In this document: one piece after another, positions 48,040 to 58,529 of the stretch
How positions within the stretch are numbered: the first letter of the stretch is position 1
Layout of the letters: each line of letters opens with the position of its first letter
From: Levilactobacillus brevis
GTDB taxonomy: Bacteria > Bacillota > Bacilli > Lactobacillales > Lactobacillaceae
NCBI GenBank assembly: GCA_003666485.1
Contig: CP032931.1
Location: forward strand, 2,232,001 to 2,296,000
Reading direction: 5' to 3'
DNA length: 64,000 nucleotides
Notes under the pieces: model-generated
What the model was told of the DNA's origin: nothing
What the model saw: only the letters and a program-made list of their open reading frames with translations
Databases searched by the model: none
Made by a program: the position numbers and the translations under genes

Positions 48040-49980
48040 TTAGTTTTCGCGACTGTAAGAAGCAATGTCGGCTAAGATTTCCTTGACGAAGGCGTCACTG
48101 CTCATGGATTGGCTGTCGTCTTCCCCGTACTTCCGGACAGAGACAGTCCCATTTGCCATTTCGTCTTCCCCAACGACCAACGTGTATGGAATCTTGTGGG
48201 TTTGGGCATCCCGAATCAAGTAGCCCATCTTTTCGCCACGCTTGTCAACGTTGACCCGCACGTCAGCAGCCTTTAATTCAGCGGCTAACTTGTCAGCGTA
48301 AGCACCATGCTTTTCTTCAGAAACAGGAATGATGGTGACTTGCTTAGGTGCCAACCAAGTTGGGAAGGCGCCCTTGTAGATTTCAGTCAGGTAAGCGGTG
48401 AAGCGTTCCATCGTTGAAACCAAGCCACGGTGAATCATGACTGGACGGTGTTCTTCGCCATCAGCACCGATGTAGTGCAGGTCGAAGCGTTCTGGCAACA
48501 TGAAGTCCAATTGAATCGTGGATAACGTTTCTTCGTTCCCAAGGGCCGTCTTGGTTTGGACGTCCAACTTAGGACCGTAGAAAGCAGCTTCCCCTTCAGC
48601 TTCAACGTAAGGCAAGCCCAGGTCATCCATGGCACCCTTCAACATCTTTTGGGCGTTGTTCCACATTTCATCATCGTCAAAGTACTTTTCCGTGTTCTTA
48701 GGATCACGGTAGCTCAGACGGAACGTGTAGTCCTTGATATCAAAGTCTTTGTAAACCTTGACCATCAAGTCCAAAATACTCTTGAATTCATCTTGAATTT
48801 GTTCTGGGGCAACGAAGGTGTGACCATCGTTCAAGGTCATTTCCCGAACCCGTTGCAGACCACTCAGGGCACCAGACTTTTCGTAACGGTGCATCATCCC
48901 AAGTTCAGCGATCCGTAATGGCAATTCACGGTAAGAACGGATGTGGTGGTTGTAAATTTGAATGTGGCTTGGGCAGTTCATTGGCCGCAATTCAAGCTGT
49001 TCGCCATCCCCCATGTCCATTGGTGGGAACATGTCTTCACGGTAGTGGGCCCAGTGACCGGATTGCTTGTACAGATCCAGGTTGGCCAGCACTGGCGTGT
49101 AAACGTGTTGGTAGCCGTTAGCGACTTCCTTGTCGATGATGTAACGTTCAATGGTCCGCCGAATCGTGGCCCCATTTGGCATCCAGTAAGGCAAGCCAGC
49201 GCCGACCTTAGGATCAACGAAGAACAAGTCTAATTGGTTCCCGATAACCCGGTGGTCACGTTCGCGGGCTTCTTGGCGCTTAGCTAAGTCGGCGTCTAAG
49301 TCAGCTTGCTTGTAGAAGGCCGTCCCGTAAATCCGTTGGAGCATTGGGTTGGAGGACTTGCCTTGCCAGTAGGCACCGGCAACGGACAGCAACTTGAACT
49401 TCTTCACGTCACCCGTGTTCGCTAATTGGGCACCGTCACTGAGGACTTGGTAGTCGCCAATCTTCAAGAAGGAAACGGCATCCCCATCCACAGCGTTGAT
49501 CAACTCCGTGCTGTAAGGATCATCCTTGACCAAGGCCAATGCATCGGCCTTAGGCAAGCTGGTCCGTTCGATAGCTAATTTATCACTGACTAATTTTTCA
49601 ACGATCACGCTCAGGGCGTCCAGTTCATCAACGCTGACTTGTTGGTCGTCCTTGTCGGTATCCACGAAGAACCCGTCTTCATCGGCACTCACTTCACCCA
49701 AACGGATAGCTGGGAATTGCTTCTTCAAGGCGATCCGCAGTAAAGCAGCGGTCGTGTTCCGCAGAACGCTCAAGCCTTCAGCGCTATCCTTAGTGACGAT
49801 TTCGATGGCCCCATTGCCAGCCAATGGCGTTAAGTAGTCGACCAACTTGCCGTCTAACTTAGCGGCCACAGCCTTTTTAGCCAAGCTGATTGAAATCGAC
49901 TTGGCCACGTCAGCGGGCGTCGTACCTGCTGGGAAGTCCTTAGACTTGCCATCAGGGAATTGAATTGAAATATCTGCCAT
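48040..49980 (-). CDS. thrS: Threonine-tRNA ligase
   Basis: 646 residues: a TGS domain ([25 protein letters not shown]), the editing domain, and a class II core with the zinc-binding [11 protein letters not shown], the [32 protein letters not shown] block, and [13 protein letters not shown]-terminal anticodon domain follows ([23 protein letters not shown]). ATG at 49980 follows GGGAG. Controlled by the T-box upstream. A frame to 50013 would add residues not seen in relatives. Confidence 0.98.
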   Translation of the reverse strand: MADISIQFPDGKSKDFPAGTTPADVAKSISISLAKKAVAAKLDGKLVDYLTPLAGNGAIEIVTKDSAEGLSVLRNTTAALLRIALKKQFPAIRLGEVSADEDGFFVDTDKDDQQVSVDELDALSVIVEKLVSDKLAIERTSLPKADALALVKDDPYSTELINAVDGDAVSFLKIGDYQVLSDGAQLANTGDVKKFKLLSVAGAYWQGKSSNPMLQRIYGTAFYKQADLDADLAKRQEARERDHRVIGNQLDLFFVDPKVGAGLPYWMPNGATIRRTIERYIIDKEVANGYQHVYTPVLANLDLYKQSGHWAHYREDMFPPMDMGDGEQLELRPMNCPSHIQIYNHHIRSYRELPLRIAELGMMHRYEKSGALSGLQRVREMTLNDGHTFVAPEQIQDEFKSILDLMVKVYKDFDIKDYTFRLSYRDPKNTEKYFDDDEMWNNAQKMLKGAMDDLGLPYVEAEGEAAFYGPKLDVQTKTALGNEETLSTIQLDFMLPERFDLHYIGADGEEHRPVMIHRGLVSTMERFTAYLTEIYKGAFPTWLAPKQVTIIPVSEEKHGAYADKLAAELKAADVRVNVDKRGEKMGYLIRDAQTHKIPYTLVVGEDEMANGTVSVRKYGEDDSQSMSSDAFVKEILADIASYSREN

Positions 49981-50019
49981 AATGATGATCTCCCTTATTG
50001 AAATTTGGGCCAACTACGC

Positions 50020-50268
50020 AAAAAGTCCCCAGTACCTAATAAGGCACTGGGGACGTCAATAACGTGGTTCCACCCGATATTTTTCACGAGACTGGTCCCG
50101 TGAACTCTAGTCGTTGATAACGGGACGGACCGGCCGAAAATTTCCTCTCGACAGCTGATAGAAAGTGGTAATGCTTACGGTCGCTAAGCTGGCTTCCAAG
50201 CTAGGCCAGCTCTTCCTGTGAACGATCTCGTAACCATCATGTCTTTCGTCATAGCTCTTTTGGTTTCA
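50020..50268 (-). ncRNA. T-box leader of thrS (Thr-specific)
   Basis: Minus strand: stem I with an AG-bulge motif (AGGAAGAGC), a specifier region containing ACC (GCATTACCACTT), the T-box core CGGGTGGAACCACG (50076-50063) and the terminator TCCCCAGTGCC...GGTACTGGGGA with five T (50020-50054). The Thr assignment rests on the following gene and the ACC codon. Confidence 0.92.
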
Positions 50269-50274
50269 CAGACT

Positions 50275-50303
50275 ATTAAACACTCACACGCAGCAGATGT
50301 CAA
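50275..50303 (-). promoter_or_regulatory. Promoter of the thrS T-box transcript
   Basis: TTGACA (50303-50298), 17-base spacer, TTTAAT (50280-50275) on the minus strand. Confidence 0.8.
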
Positions 50304-50337
50304 GGCATGCGTCGACTTTTTTCTGAAGGCGGTTATT

Positions 50338-51264
50338 CTACTGTGGCCGGCGGTTGGCCCCGATCATGGTGATCTCACGGGCCAAGAAGCGAATCCGTTG
50401 CATCAATCGCTGGGCTTTCAATGGTTCGTCGTCCCCCCGCGTTGAGATGCGTAAATGTTCCTTTTCCAGTTGTGCCATGGAGAAGTTCGAACTGAAAAAT
50501 GTGGGCAGTTCTTCTTGCATCCGGTACTCCAAAATGACCCCTAGCACATCGTCACGCACCCACGCAGACATGGCGTCAGCGCCGATGTCATCGATCATGA
50601 GCACGGGTGACTTCTTCAAGGCATCCAGCTTCTCCGCCACCCCATTTTGGGCAATGGCGTTCTTCATTTCCACGGCAAAGCTCGGGAAGTGAACTAACGT
50701 GGTGGAGAACCCGTCTGCGGCAAGTTGATTGGCAACGGCAGCCAGCAAATAGGTCTTGCCAACGCCAAAGCTCCCGGCCAAATACAACGCCTGGTGCCGG
50801 CGTTTAGGACTGGCTTCATAGGCGTCCACAAAATCCAACGCGGCCATCAGCGCCTCGGCACGGTCCGGGTCCTGATCAAAGTTCTTCAGGTTGGCCTCAC
50901 GAATGCTCTTGGGCATGGCAATCGACTTCACCCGTTGGCGGAGCTGTTGCTGGGCTTGCTTTTCTTGTGTTTCCTTCGTTGGTACGTAGGCCACGTCGAT
51001 CAAATGATTGGAGACGATCAGTTGCGGCTCATAGCCTGTCGCAAAGGTCGTGCCCCCCTTGGCCAACTTCTCGCGTTCACTGACGAACTCATACAATTTC
51101 GCCGCCGAGCGCGTCAAGACGTCTTCGGCCAGGTCGTCACGATGTTCCTGATAAAAGGCCGTTACCATGGGGTCATCGTACACTTTGGCCATCAACTGGC
51201 GGTAATTGTCGTTCAAATGCCGTTGATTCATCAACTGTTGCATGGTCTTACTTAAATCTTCCAT
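50338..51264 (-). CDS. dnaI: Primosomal protein DnaI (helicase loader)
   Basis: AAA+ ATPase that loads the replicative helicase. An N-terminal helicase-binding region (about 1-130, with KLYEFVSEREKL) precedes the AAA+ core: Walker A GSFGVGKTYLLAA, Walker B VLMIDDIGADAMSAW, sensor 1 PTFFSSNFS and the arginine-rich tail (LMQRIRFLAREITM). 308 residues. ATG at 51264 follows GGAGG at eight bases, three bases after the dnaB stop. The usual dnaB-dnaI pair. Confidence 0.96.
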   Translation of the reverse strand: MEDLSKTMQQLMNQRHLNDNYRQLMAKVYDDPMVTAFYQEHRDDLAEDVLTRSAAKLYEFVSEREKLAKGGTTFATGYEPQLIVSNHLIDVAYVPTKETQEKQAQQQLRQRVKSIAMPKSIREANLKNFDQDPDRAEALMAALDFVDAYEASPKRRHQALYLAGSFGVGKTYLLAAVANQLAADGFSTTLVHFPSFAVEMKNAIAQNGVAEKLDALKKSPVLMIDDIGADAMSAWVRDDVLGVILEYRMQEELPTFFSSNFSMAQLEKEHLRISTRGDDEPLKAQRLMQRIRFLAREITMIGANRRPQ

Positions 51265-51267
51265 CGG

Positions 51268-52632
51268 TTAATCCTCCTTCCCGTGATTGCTGTGTTCTTG
51301 TAGCTTGGCAATCCGCGCCTGCAATTGTTGTTGCTGCTTATCAGATAGCTTAGCTTGCGTGGCCGCCGGTTTGGCAGTCGGCTTCTTAGCCCAGTCTGGC
51401 AGTGTCTCTTTCACGGTCGTTTGTCGGTTCCGTGAACGACGAGACGGTTGCGGCGCCTGCTGACGTTCACGGATTTTCTTAATGGCCAGCTGCGGCGTGG
51501 TGACCTTGCTTTTGCTCCAGTCGTTGGCAATCGTATCCATCAGATTTTTATTCAACGTCGGCCGATCTTCATCGACTAGCAGATGGTAAATCATCAGGTT
51601 CAAGACCGAATTGGGAAATAACTGGCGACTGACCAGGTCCCGCACGATGCGCTGTTCACCGTCCGTCAAGAAGCCCCCACTCTTTTTCTTGATACCTTGT
51701 AAAAAGAGTGCTGGTGCCGACTTGCTGGCAACGGTAATCAGCGCTTGTTCGGCGGCGTTCAAGTCAGTATCCGCAGTCGCAGGTGCCGTAGCCGTTGGCG
51801 TTTCTACCGGCTGACTGCGGTGCTGCTGCGAAAAGTGTTGAGCAATCACCCGTTTAAACTGTTCTGGGTCGAATTGATTGGTCGCCAAATCAGTTGCTTC
51901 ACCAACGTAGCGGGCCATGGTCACCTCGTCAAGGTTATAGGTAGCGTGCTCCGTCAGCAATAGTTGCCGGTAGCTACGCAACGCCTTGGTGTCGATAAAG
52001 GAGTGCTCCAAGATCTCGCCGAGGAGCTTGAAATCAAAATCCTCTTGGGTCGTGGGCGTTAGCGCCGGGGCGGCGTTCTCACTTGGCAGTTCCTCGCGTG
52101 TCGCCGTAATGGCAGCCGGTAAGCGTTGTAGCTCCTGGCCGTCCACGTGAAACACGTCGAGAAAATTCTTGGTGATGTTCTGTTCTCCCGGCGTCTCGTG
52201 GGGCGTCACGGTATTGACGGCCACCAGAGTCCGGTAAGCCTCCTCACCGACCACGCCCAGTAGCTGCACGCTGAGCAAGTCGTCGCGAAAGAAGGCAACT
52301 GGCGTCAACGGGGCTTGCAGCTCATAAACAAAGCTGGTCAACTCCGCTTCCGTCTTGACCTTCGTCGTCAACAGGCCCGTGGCCTCCAAGCGTAAGCGGG
52401 CCTCGTAGAAATGGGCCAAGTCCATCCCCAGCAGGCCTAACAGGGTGGCGTGACGCTGATACTCCCCGCGATTTGGGAGCCAAAAAAGGGCCGAGTAAAG
52501 CCCCGCGGCACTCGGTCCCACAATCGGCTGGTAAAGCTGGGTCAACGTCTGCCAACTCTGATCGGTCAAGCGGTCCGCTAATCGCACCAAAAAGCCAGTT
52601 CGTGGTTTTAATTGGTGCCAGGAATTCTCCAT
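51268..52632 (-). CDS. dnaB: Replication initiation/membrane attachment protein DnaB
   Basis: Bacillota-type DnaB (not the helicase), which remodels the origin and recruits the helicase-DnaI complex. 454 residues: a winged N-terminal domain (LADRLTDQSWQTLTQLYQPIVGPSAAGLYSALFWL), a DnaB/DnaD C domain (about 280-385: ALITVASKSAPALFLQGIKKKSGGF; VLNLMIYHLLVDEDRP) and a basic tail. ATG at 52632, three bases after the nrdR stop. In the nrdR-dnaB-dnaI order of Bacillota. Confidence 0.95.
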   Translation of the reverse strand: MENSWHQLKPRTGFLVRLADRLTDQSWQTLTQLYQPIVGPSAAGLYSALFWLPNRGEYQRHATLLGLLGMDLAHFYEARLRLEATGLLTTKVKTEAELTSFVYELQAPLTPVAFFRDDLLSVQLLGVVGEEAYRTLVAVNTVTPHETPGEQNITKNFLDVFHVDGQELQRLPAAITATREELPSENAAPALTPTTQEDFDFKLLGEILEHSFIDTKALRSYRQLLLTEHATYNLDEVTMARYVGEATDLATNQFDPEQFKRVIAQHFSQQHRSQPVETPTATAPATADTDLNAAEQALITVASKSAPALFLQGIKKKSGGFLTDGEQRIVRDLVSRQLFPNSVLNLMIYHLLVDEDRPTLNKNLMDTIANDWSKSKVTTPQLAIKKIRERQQAPQPSRRSRNRQTTVKETLPDWAKKPTAKPAATQAKLSDKQQQQLQARIAKLQEHSNHGKED

Positions 52633-52635
52633 GCT

Positions 52636-53142
52636 TTACTTCGCCTCACTTTGTCCCTGATCTGGTGAATCCTTTTTAGCTTTTTCTTTGTCTTTCGCCA
52701 GCATGTCCTTCAACTCGTTGAAGAAGACACCGGTATCTTTGAATTGACGATAAACGCTGGCAAACCGGATGTAGGCGATCTCGTCGACGTCGACCAAGCG
52801 GTTCATCACGTATTCCCCAATCAGCTGACTGGAGATTTCATTGACGCCCAGCGCCCGAATCTTATTTTCAACTTCATCAACGATATTGGTCATGACATCC
52901 ATGCCCACTGGGCGTTTTTCAGCGGAACGGATAATCCCACGCAGGATTTTCTCCCGGTTGAACTCTTCTCTCGTCCCGTTCTTCTTAATCACTAGCAGCG
53001 GCGTAACTTCAACCCGCTCAAACGTCGTGAACCGAAAACCACAGTTCTCGCACTCACGACGGCGGCGAATCACGCGCCCGTCGTCGGTGGGTCGACTATC
53101 AACGACCCGCGATCCATTATGATGACAGTGTGGACACTGCAT
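52636..53142 (-). CDS. nrdR: Transcriptional repressor NrdR
   Basis: Represses ribonucleotide reductase genes when dATP is high. The zinc ribbon [18 protein letters not shown] with [13 protein letters not shown] has four Cys. The ATP-cone domain follows ([28 protein letters not shown]). 168 residues, with a charged C-terminal tail. ATG at 53142 follows GAGGTG and overlaps the coaE stop by one base. Targets lie outside the window. Confidence 0.97.
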   Translation of the reverse strand: MQCPHCHHNGSRVVDSRPTDDGRVIRRRRECENCGFRFTTFERVEVTPLLVIKKNGTREEFNREKILRGIIRSAEKRPVGMDVMTNIVDEVENKIRALGVNEISSQLIGEYVMNRLVDVDEIAYIRFASVYRQFKDTGVFFNELKDMLAKDKEKAKKDSPDQGQSEAK

Positions 53143-53771
53143 TATTGTTCACCTCGTTTTAAATGGTTACTGTTGCCAAAGTTATTGGCGTCAAGCCATT
53201 TTACCACTTGTTGGCGCGTTTGGGCAATCGTTCCCCCGTTATCAATGACGACCGTCGCCTGGGCAATCTTTTTGGCCAGTGGCCACTGCCGGTCCATTCT
53301 GGCCTGTGCATCCGCCGCAGAAAGCCCGTCGCGCGCCATTAAGCGTTGCTTTTGGGTTGCCACGTCGGTTGCTACGACCATGACGTGATCGACCAAATGA
53401 ATCAGATACCCGACTTCAAAAAAAGTTGGTGCGTCGATCATGACGACTGGTACCTGCTTTGCTTTTGCCGCCGCTAGTTCCCGCCGAATCTCGGCTTGAA
53501 TCAGCGGCGCCGTGATGGCTTCTAACTTTTTCAACTCAGCCGGTTGGGTGAAGACCCACTGGCCCAATTTTTTGCGGTCCAAACCGTCGTCAGTCACGAA
53601 GTCAGCGCCAAACACCTGGGCAATCTGCTGTAGCCCTGCTGTCTTTGGTGCCACGACTTGACGGGCAATCACGTCAGCGTCAATGACGGGAATTCCCGCC
53701 GCGCGTAACCAGGCGCTCACAGTCGATTTGCCCGTCGCAATGCCGCCGGTCAATCCCCAAGTCTCAGTCAT
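53142..53771 (-). CDS. coaE: Dephospho-CoA kinase
   Basis: Last step of coenzyme A synthesis. P-loop [19 protein letters not shown] at the N-terminus, then [12 protein letters not shown], and [36 protein letters not shown] ends the domain. 209 residues. ATG at 53771 overlaps the mutM stop by eight bases (ATGACTGA). A longer frame to 53792 is unlikely. Confidence 0.96.
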   Translation of the reverse strand: MTETWGLTGGIATGKSTVSAWLRAAGIPVIDADVIARQVVAPKTAGLQQIAQVFGADFVTDDGLDRKKLGQWVFTQPAELKKLEAITAPLIQAEIRRELAAAKAKQVPVVMIDAPTFFEVGYLIHLVDHVMVVATDVATQKQRLMARDGLSAADAQARMDRQWPLAKKIAQATVVIDNGGTIAQTRQQVVKWLDANNFGNSNHLKRGEQ

Positions 53772-54624
53772 CTTGCAAGGCCTCCAATGCATCTAATGGC
53801 ACCGGCTGACACCGCGGACAGTAGTGCGTCCCGCGCTGGGCAACCTTGATCTTAACGATCTCCGTGCCGCACCGCTCACAGGGTTCACCTTCACGGCCAT
53901 AGACGTGCAGGTGATTTTGGAACTGCCCGGCTTCACCAAAGGCCGTCGAAAACGAATGCACCGTGGTCCCGTGTCCCTGAATCGCCAAACCAATTTCGGT
54001 GATGATGCTCTGCCGTAACGTCTCCAGTTGCGCGTCAGTCAATTCATCGACCGGCGTTAACGGATTGATCTTTGACAGCCACAGCACCTCATCGGCATAA
54101 ATGTTGCCCAGTCCGGCAATTTTTGATTGGTCCAACAAGAAGGGTTTGACCACCTTGTGGGACTTGCGGAAAATCTGTTGCATGTACGCCAGCGTCAGAG
54201 TATCTGCCGTGGGTTCCGGCCCCAGCTTTCCCAGCGATGGCAAGACCGTGCCCTCTGTCCCGGTGGGAACCAGTCGCATTCGCCCAAACTTACGGGTGTC
54301 CGTGTAGCGTAGATCCCGGCCATCGGTCAGGTGAAAGACCACGTGGGTGTGCTTGGTAATGGGACTGCCCGTGGGTTGGACGTCGTATTTGCCTTCCATT
54401 CGCAGGTGAGAGACCATGGTCAGCTCGCCACTGAATCGAAATAACAGATACTTGCCCCGCCGGTCGATCCGTTCAATCTGCCGGCCAATCAAGTCCGCCG
54501 TGAAGACCTCAGCCTCCGGCGTAACCATTTTACGGTAGTAGACGTCGACATGGTCGATCGTGGCGCCCTGCACCAGGCGGGTCAACCCCCGGCGAACCGT
54601 TTCAACTTCAGGTAATTCTGGCAT
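53764..54624 (-). CDS. mutM: Formamidopyrimidine-DNA glycosylase
   Basis: Removes 8-oxoguanine and formamidopyrimidine from DNA and nicks the site. Catalytic P2 and E3 follow the initiator Met (MPELPEVETVRRGL); K58/R-type residues and the H2TH region (LLDQSKIAGLGNIYADEVLW) follow. The zinc finger CERCGTEIVKIKVAQRGTHYCPRC is complete. 286 residues. ATG at 54624 follows AAGGAGA. In the polA-mutM-coaE-nrdR-dnaB-dnaI row, a conserved order in Bacillota. Confidence 0.97.
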   Translation of the reverse strand: MPELPEVETVRRGLTRLVQGATIDHVDVYYRKMVTPEAEVFTADLIGRQIERIDRRGKYLLFRFSGELTMVSHLRMEGKYDVQPTGSPITKHTHVVFHLTDGRDLRYTDTRKFGRMRLVPTGTEGTVLPSLGKLGPEPTADTLTLAYMQQIFRKSHKVVKPFLLDQSKIAGLGNIYADEVLWLSKINPLTPVDELTDAQLETLRQSIITEIGLAIQGHGTTVHSFSTAFGEAGQFQNHLHVYGREGEPCERCGTEIVKIKVAQRGTHYCPRCQPVPLDALEALQDD

Positions 54625-54644
54625 CGCTTATCGTCTCCTTGCCG

Positions 54645-57305
54645 CTATTTCGCATCGTACCAGGTTGGCCCGTAATGGCTTTCCACCTTCAACGGAATCT
54701 CCAACTTGACGGCTGAGTCCATCACACTTGGGACCAGCTTGGCCAACGTTTCGATCTCCTCAGCCGGGGCTTCGAAGATCAATTCATCATGGACCTGCAG
54801 TAACATCGTTGCCTGAAGATCCTTGACCGCGTCTTCCATCTGAATCATGGCAATCTTAATAATATCCGCGGCACTCCCTTGAATCGGCGTGTTCATGGCC
54901 GTCCGTTCGGCAAATGACCGCTGGTTGAAGTTACGCGAGTTGATGTCCGGCAAATACCGCCGCCGGTGCGCAATCGTTTCCACGAAGCCTTGTTCCTTGG
55001 CCTGTTGGACCATCCGATCCATGTAGGCCTTGACGCCAGGATACTCTTCAAAGTAAGTGTCGATGAAGGCCTTGGCCTGCTTACGGGTGATGCCAATGTT
55101 TTGCGACAACCCAAAGTCACTGATGCCGTAGACGATTCCGAAGTTGACGGCCTTGGCCTGGCGCCGAATGTTGGGCGTGACCTCTTCGTCCGGCCCCATC
55201 TTAAAGATGCGTCGGGCTGTGGCCGCGTGAATATCTTCGCCCTCACGGAAGGCCTCTTGCATGTTCGCGTCATGACTCATGTGGGCCAGGACCCGCAATT
55301 CGATTTGTGAGTAGTCAGACGAGAAGATTTGCCAACCCGGATGCCGCGGCACAAAAGCCTTACGAATGGCCCGGCCCTCTTCGTTACGCACCGGGATATT
55401 TTGCAAGTTCGGGTCGACCGATGACAACCGCCCAGTCTGCGTCAACGTCTGGAGGTAGCGGGTGTGGACCTTGTGATCATCGGGATGGATGACCTTCAGT
55501 AAGCCCTCCACGTAAGTCGACTGGATCTTAGCAATCTTACGGTATTTCAAGATATTTTCGGCAATGGGAGCTTCCGCCGCGAGCTTTTCTAAGACACCAA
55601 CCGCCGTGGAATAGCCCGTCTTGGTCTTCTTGATGACCGGCAAGCCCATTTTTTCAAATAAAATGTGGCCCAGCTGTTTGGGTGAGCCAATGTTAAATTC
55701 CTCGCCAGCCTCGTTGTAAATGGTCTGTTCAATTTCGGCCAGTTGCTCGGTAAATTTACTTCCCATGGCTTCGAGTTCGCTGGCTTCTACGGTAATCCCC
55801 GCAATTTCCATCCGCGCCAGAACGAACGCCATTGGCAATTCAATATCGCGGTAGAGCTGGGTCTGCTCATTATCGGCCAGCTCCTTGAATAATTGTGGCC
55901 GGAGTTGCTCGATGGCCCGAGCTTTCCGTGCCAAATGGGAGAAGAAATCCACGTCGTCGGCCGGAATCGCTTCCTTGGCCCCTTTGCCATAGACGTCTTC
56001 GTCCGTTGCCACCTGGTGATAACCGTGTTCCATGGCCACGCGCCCCAGGTCATTACTGTTGTCATACGTGTTCAACAGGTACGACACGATCAACAGGTCG
56101 CAGTCAACGCCCGCTAACGTGACGCCTAAGCGATTCAACGCCACGTAGGTCCGCTTGGCGTCAAAGACCTGTTTGGCCACGTCAGCCGACTCTAACAGGT
56201 CCTTCAAGGGCGCCTGCTGTAAGAGGCTGGTATCGCGACTAACCCACCAGTGATCCTCATGGCCGATCACAAAGCCATCAAAGTCGGCCAGATGATAGTT
56301 GTCACCCAGCATTTCCAAGTAAAATTCACAGCCGTCCGTAAAGGCCGGGAGCGTTTGGAGGTTATCTGCCTTCAAGACCGTGAAGTCCACGTCCTTAAGG
56401 CCTGGCGTGGCCGTTGGGGCTTCCCCATCAACGCTCATTTTGCTCAAGAATTGATTAAAGTTCATCCGTTGGTAGAATTCCACCAGCTTCTCTTGGTCAT
56501 CCCCCTGATAGACCAAGTCGTTGACCTGCTTCGTCACCGGCGCATCGCGTAAAATCGTTGCGAGCTTCTTGGACAGTAAGGCCTCGTCATGGTCAGCCAC
56601 CAGGTGTTCCTTGAGCTTCTTGGCGGTAATTTCATCAATGTGGTCGTACAGGTTTTCAATGCTCCCGTACTTGCCGATCAAATCCACGGCCCGCTTGGGA
56701 CCCACGCCCGTGACACCGGGATAGTTATCCGAGTTATCTCCTTGGAGCCCCTTGATATCAATGATCTGTTCGGGCGTGACACCCATCTTTTCTTTGACGT
56801 AGGCCGGTGTGTAATGCTCAATATCCGTGACCCCACGCTTGGAAATGGAAACAGTCGTGTGGTCGTCAGCCAGCTGCGTTAAGTCCCGGTCCCCGGTCAC
56901 GATGGTCGTGGTAAACCCGTTTTTCTCGGCCTGCTTGGCCAAGGTCCCGATAATATCGTCGGCTTCATAGTCGGGCAGCTCATAGGTCTGAATCCCGCGA
57001 GCCGCTAAAAGTTCTTTGACATAGGGAAATTGTTCCGACAACTCGGGTGCGGTCTTGGCCCGGCCACCCTTGTAGTCGTCATACATCTTAGTCCGAAACG
57101 TGGTTTTCCCCGCATCAAAGGCGACCAAGGCGTGCGTGGGCTTCACCTTGTCCAACATGATCTCTAGCATCGTGTTGAAGCCGTAAATGGCGTTCGTATG
57201 CAGCCCTTCGCTGTTGGTAAACTTACCCAACGCCGTGTACAGCGCGAAGAAGGCCTTAAACGTGACACTGTTTCCGTCAATCAATAATAATCGTTTTTCC
57301 GCCAT
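54645..57305 (-). CDS. polA: DNA polymerase I, probably lacking 3'-5' exonuclease
   Basis: 886 residues. The 5'-3' exonuclease domain (1-290) is intact (LLLIDGNSVTFKAFFAL, DYEADDIIGTLA, VTGDRDLTQL, GDNSDNYPGV). The middle domain (about 300-470) keeps the fold but lacks the DxE of active proofreading: the place reads CEFYLEMLGD. The polymerase domain has motif A SSDYSQIELRVLAHMSHD, motif B RRQAKAVNFGIVYG and motif C LLQVHDELIFEAP. This matches other Bacillota Pol I. It fills gaps after excision and removes RNA primers. ATG at 57305 follows AAAGGAG. Confidence 0.97.
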   Translation of the reverse strand: MAEKRLLLIDGNSVTFKAFFALYTALGKFTNSEGLHTNAIYGFNTMLEIMLDKVKPTHALVAFDAGKTTFRTKMYDDYKGGRAKTAPELSEQFPYVKELLAARGIQTYELPDYEADDIIGTLAKQAEKNGFTTTIVTGDRDLTQLADDHTTVSISKRGVTDIEHYTPAYVKEKMGVTPEQIIDIKGLQGDNSDNYPGVTGVGPKRAVDLIGKYGSIENLYDHIDEITAKKLKEHLVADHDEALLSKKLATILRDAPVTKQVNDLVYQGDDQEKLVEFYQRMNFNQFLSKMSVDGEAPTATPGLKDVDFTVLKADNLQTLPAFTDGCEFYLEMLGDNYHLADFDGFVIGHEDHWWVSRDTSLLQQAPLKDLLESADVAKQVFDAKRTYVALNRLGVTLAGVDCDLLIVSYLLNTYDNSNDLGRVAMEHGYHQVATDEDVYGKGAKEAIPADDVDFFSHLARKARAIEQLRPQLFKELADNEQTQLYRDIELPMAFVLARMEIAGITVEASELEAMGSKFTEQLAEIEQTIYNEAGEEFNIGSPKQLGHILFEKMGLPVIKKTKTGYSTAVGVLEKLAAEAPIAENILKYRKIAKIQSTYVEGLLKVIHPDDHKVHTRYLQTLTQTGRLSSVDPNLQNIPVRNEEGRAIRKAFVPRHPGWQIFSSDYSQIELRVLAHMSHDANMQEAFREGEDIHAATARRIFKMGPDEEVTPNIRRQAKAVNFGIVYGISDFGLSQNIGITRKQAKAFIDTYFEEYPGVKAYMDRMVQQAKEQGFVETIAHRRRYLPDINSRNFNQRSFAERTAMNTPIQGSAADIIKIAMIQMEDAVKDLQATMLLQVHDELIFEAPAEEIETLAKLVPSVMDSAVKLEIPLKVESHYGPTWYDAK

Positions 57306-57638
57306 GTTACGCTCCTTTCGAGCTACGGTCTGCCGCGCTCGAGTATTCTACGTCTATTTTACCAAAAAAACAGGTAAACCCGAAAAGAAATCTCTGAAAA
57401 CCATTGGAACACTTGCGCCTCGGTCATATCGTTCCTGTCAGTGCCGACGTTAGCTAGGTATCTCGCCGGCTACTGGGGCTTCCGATGCGCTTGGAAATCT
57501 GGCAAGCCCATCAGTCTCTCTCAAGTCGTCTCACAGTGTCAGCTGAGACAGCTGGCTAACTCCGACAAGTTCCGGAAGTTAGTTGACAAGTTAACGGCTA
57601 CCAAGGGTTAAGCCGATTGCCAGCTTCCCTGTTGACAC
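57306..57638. other. Intergenic stretch with no gene
   Basis: Between polA and the Bax-inhibitor gene. TTTACC...GGTAAA (about 57357-57378) is an inverted repeat with a T-rich centre upstream of polA. Further left, GTTAGCTAGG and GGGTTAAGCCGATTGCCAGC faintly recall family-2 blocks, but the pairing is not kept. No clear function. Confidence 0.45.
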
Positions 57639-57671
57639 AAAAAGCCCGGGCACTTGAGTCCCAGGCTTTCC
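57639..57671 (-). terminator. Terminator of the Bax-inhibitor gene
   Basis: Minus strand: AAGCCTGGGACTCAAGTGCCCGGGCTTTTT. Near-perfect stem. Confidence 0.85.
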
Positions 57672-57682
57672 TTGCGAAACCG

Positions 57683-58387
57683 TTAGTCGTTGTTGCCACC
57701 AAAGATTCCGAAAATTTGTAAGAGTTGTAAGAATAAGTTGACGAAGTCCAGGTACAGTTGCAATGCCCCGTTGACGGCTAACCCAGTCGTGGAGACCTGG
57801 TCACCGTATTGCAGGTACATCTTCTGCATCCGTTGCGTATCCCAGGCCGTCAGTGCCGCAAAGATAATGACTGCGGCGAAGGATAACACTAGTGAAGCCA
57901 ATGGCATCCGCAAGAACATGTTGATGACCATGGCCACGAGCAGACCAATCAAGGCCCCCGTTGCTTGGGTCCCCAGCTTGGTCAAGTCCTTCTTAGTGAA
58001 GGCCCCGATACCAGCCATCGTCACGAAGACGGCAGCACTAGAAACAAAGGCAGCGGCCATCGTATTCACCGAGAAGACCATGGCGTAAGTCGAGATGACC
58101 CCACCAGTAATCACCGCGTAAACAAACAACCCGACTAAAGCGACGGTTGGCCGTTTCATCGATTGTCCGCTAATGACGAACGGTAAAATAAACCAGACGA
58201 TAATGGGTAACCAAAGACCGGCACCGTGTAGGCCCTGGGCTTGACTTGCCATGGGAATCATCAGGTACGCCGTCACTGCAGAGACCAACACGGCCGCAGC
58301 CATCCAGCCAAACATTTTAGTCATAAAGCTGTTGAGGCCGACCTCAGTGTTTACTGTCGTCCGGGGTTGCTGATCATAGTTGTTCAT
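57683..58387 (-). CDS. Bax inhibitor-1/YccA family membrane protein
   Basis: 234 residues with seven membrane helices (about 25-47, 56-75, 82-105, 112-132, 140-160, 165-185, 205-230). Starts MNNYDQQPRTTVNTEVGLNS, then FMTKMFGWMAAAVLVSAVTAY. The late block LTAWDTQRMQKMY matches the pair of acidic residues thought to gate proton or calcium leak in this family. Role in lactobacilli is unknown. ATG at 58387 follows AAGGAGCG. Single gene. Confidence 0.92.
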   Translation of the reverse strand: MNNYDQQPRTTVNTEVGLNSFMTKMFGWMAAAVLVSAVTAYLMIPMASQAQGLHGAGLWLPIIVWFILPFVISGQSMKRPTVALVGLFVYAVITGGVISTYAMVFSVNTMAAAFVSSAAVFVTMAGIGAFTKKDLTKLGTQATGALIGLLVAMVINMFLRMPLASLVLSFAAVIIFAALTAWDTQRMQKMYLQYGDQVSTTGLAVNGALQLYLDFVNLFLQLLQIFGIFGGNND

Positions 58388-58529
58388 TGAAACGCTCCTT
58401 CTTTTTCAAATCATTTCCTGCCTTAGCTATCGCGATTGATAAACCAGCCACAGGGTTATTAGACTATATTTTACCAAATCTAATAGTAAACACAAGTAAT
58501 GTGTTCAGAACTGGAAAAGAAAGGTCACG

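Noticed and set aside
57420-57638. Possible family-2 copy upstream of the Bax-inhibitor terminator
   Set aside because: Only short blocks resemble the family and the stems do not pair, so it is not called.
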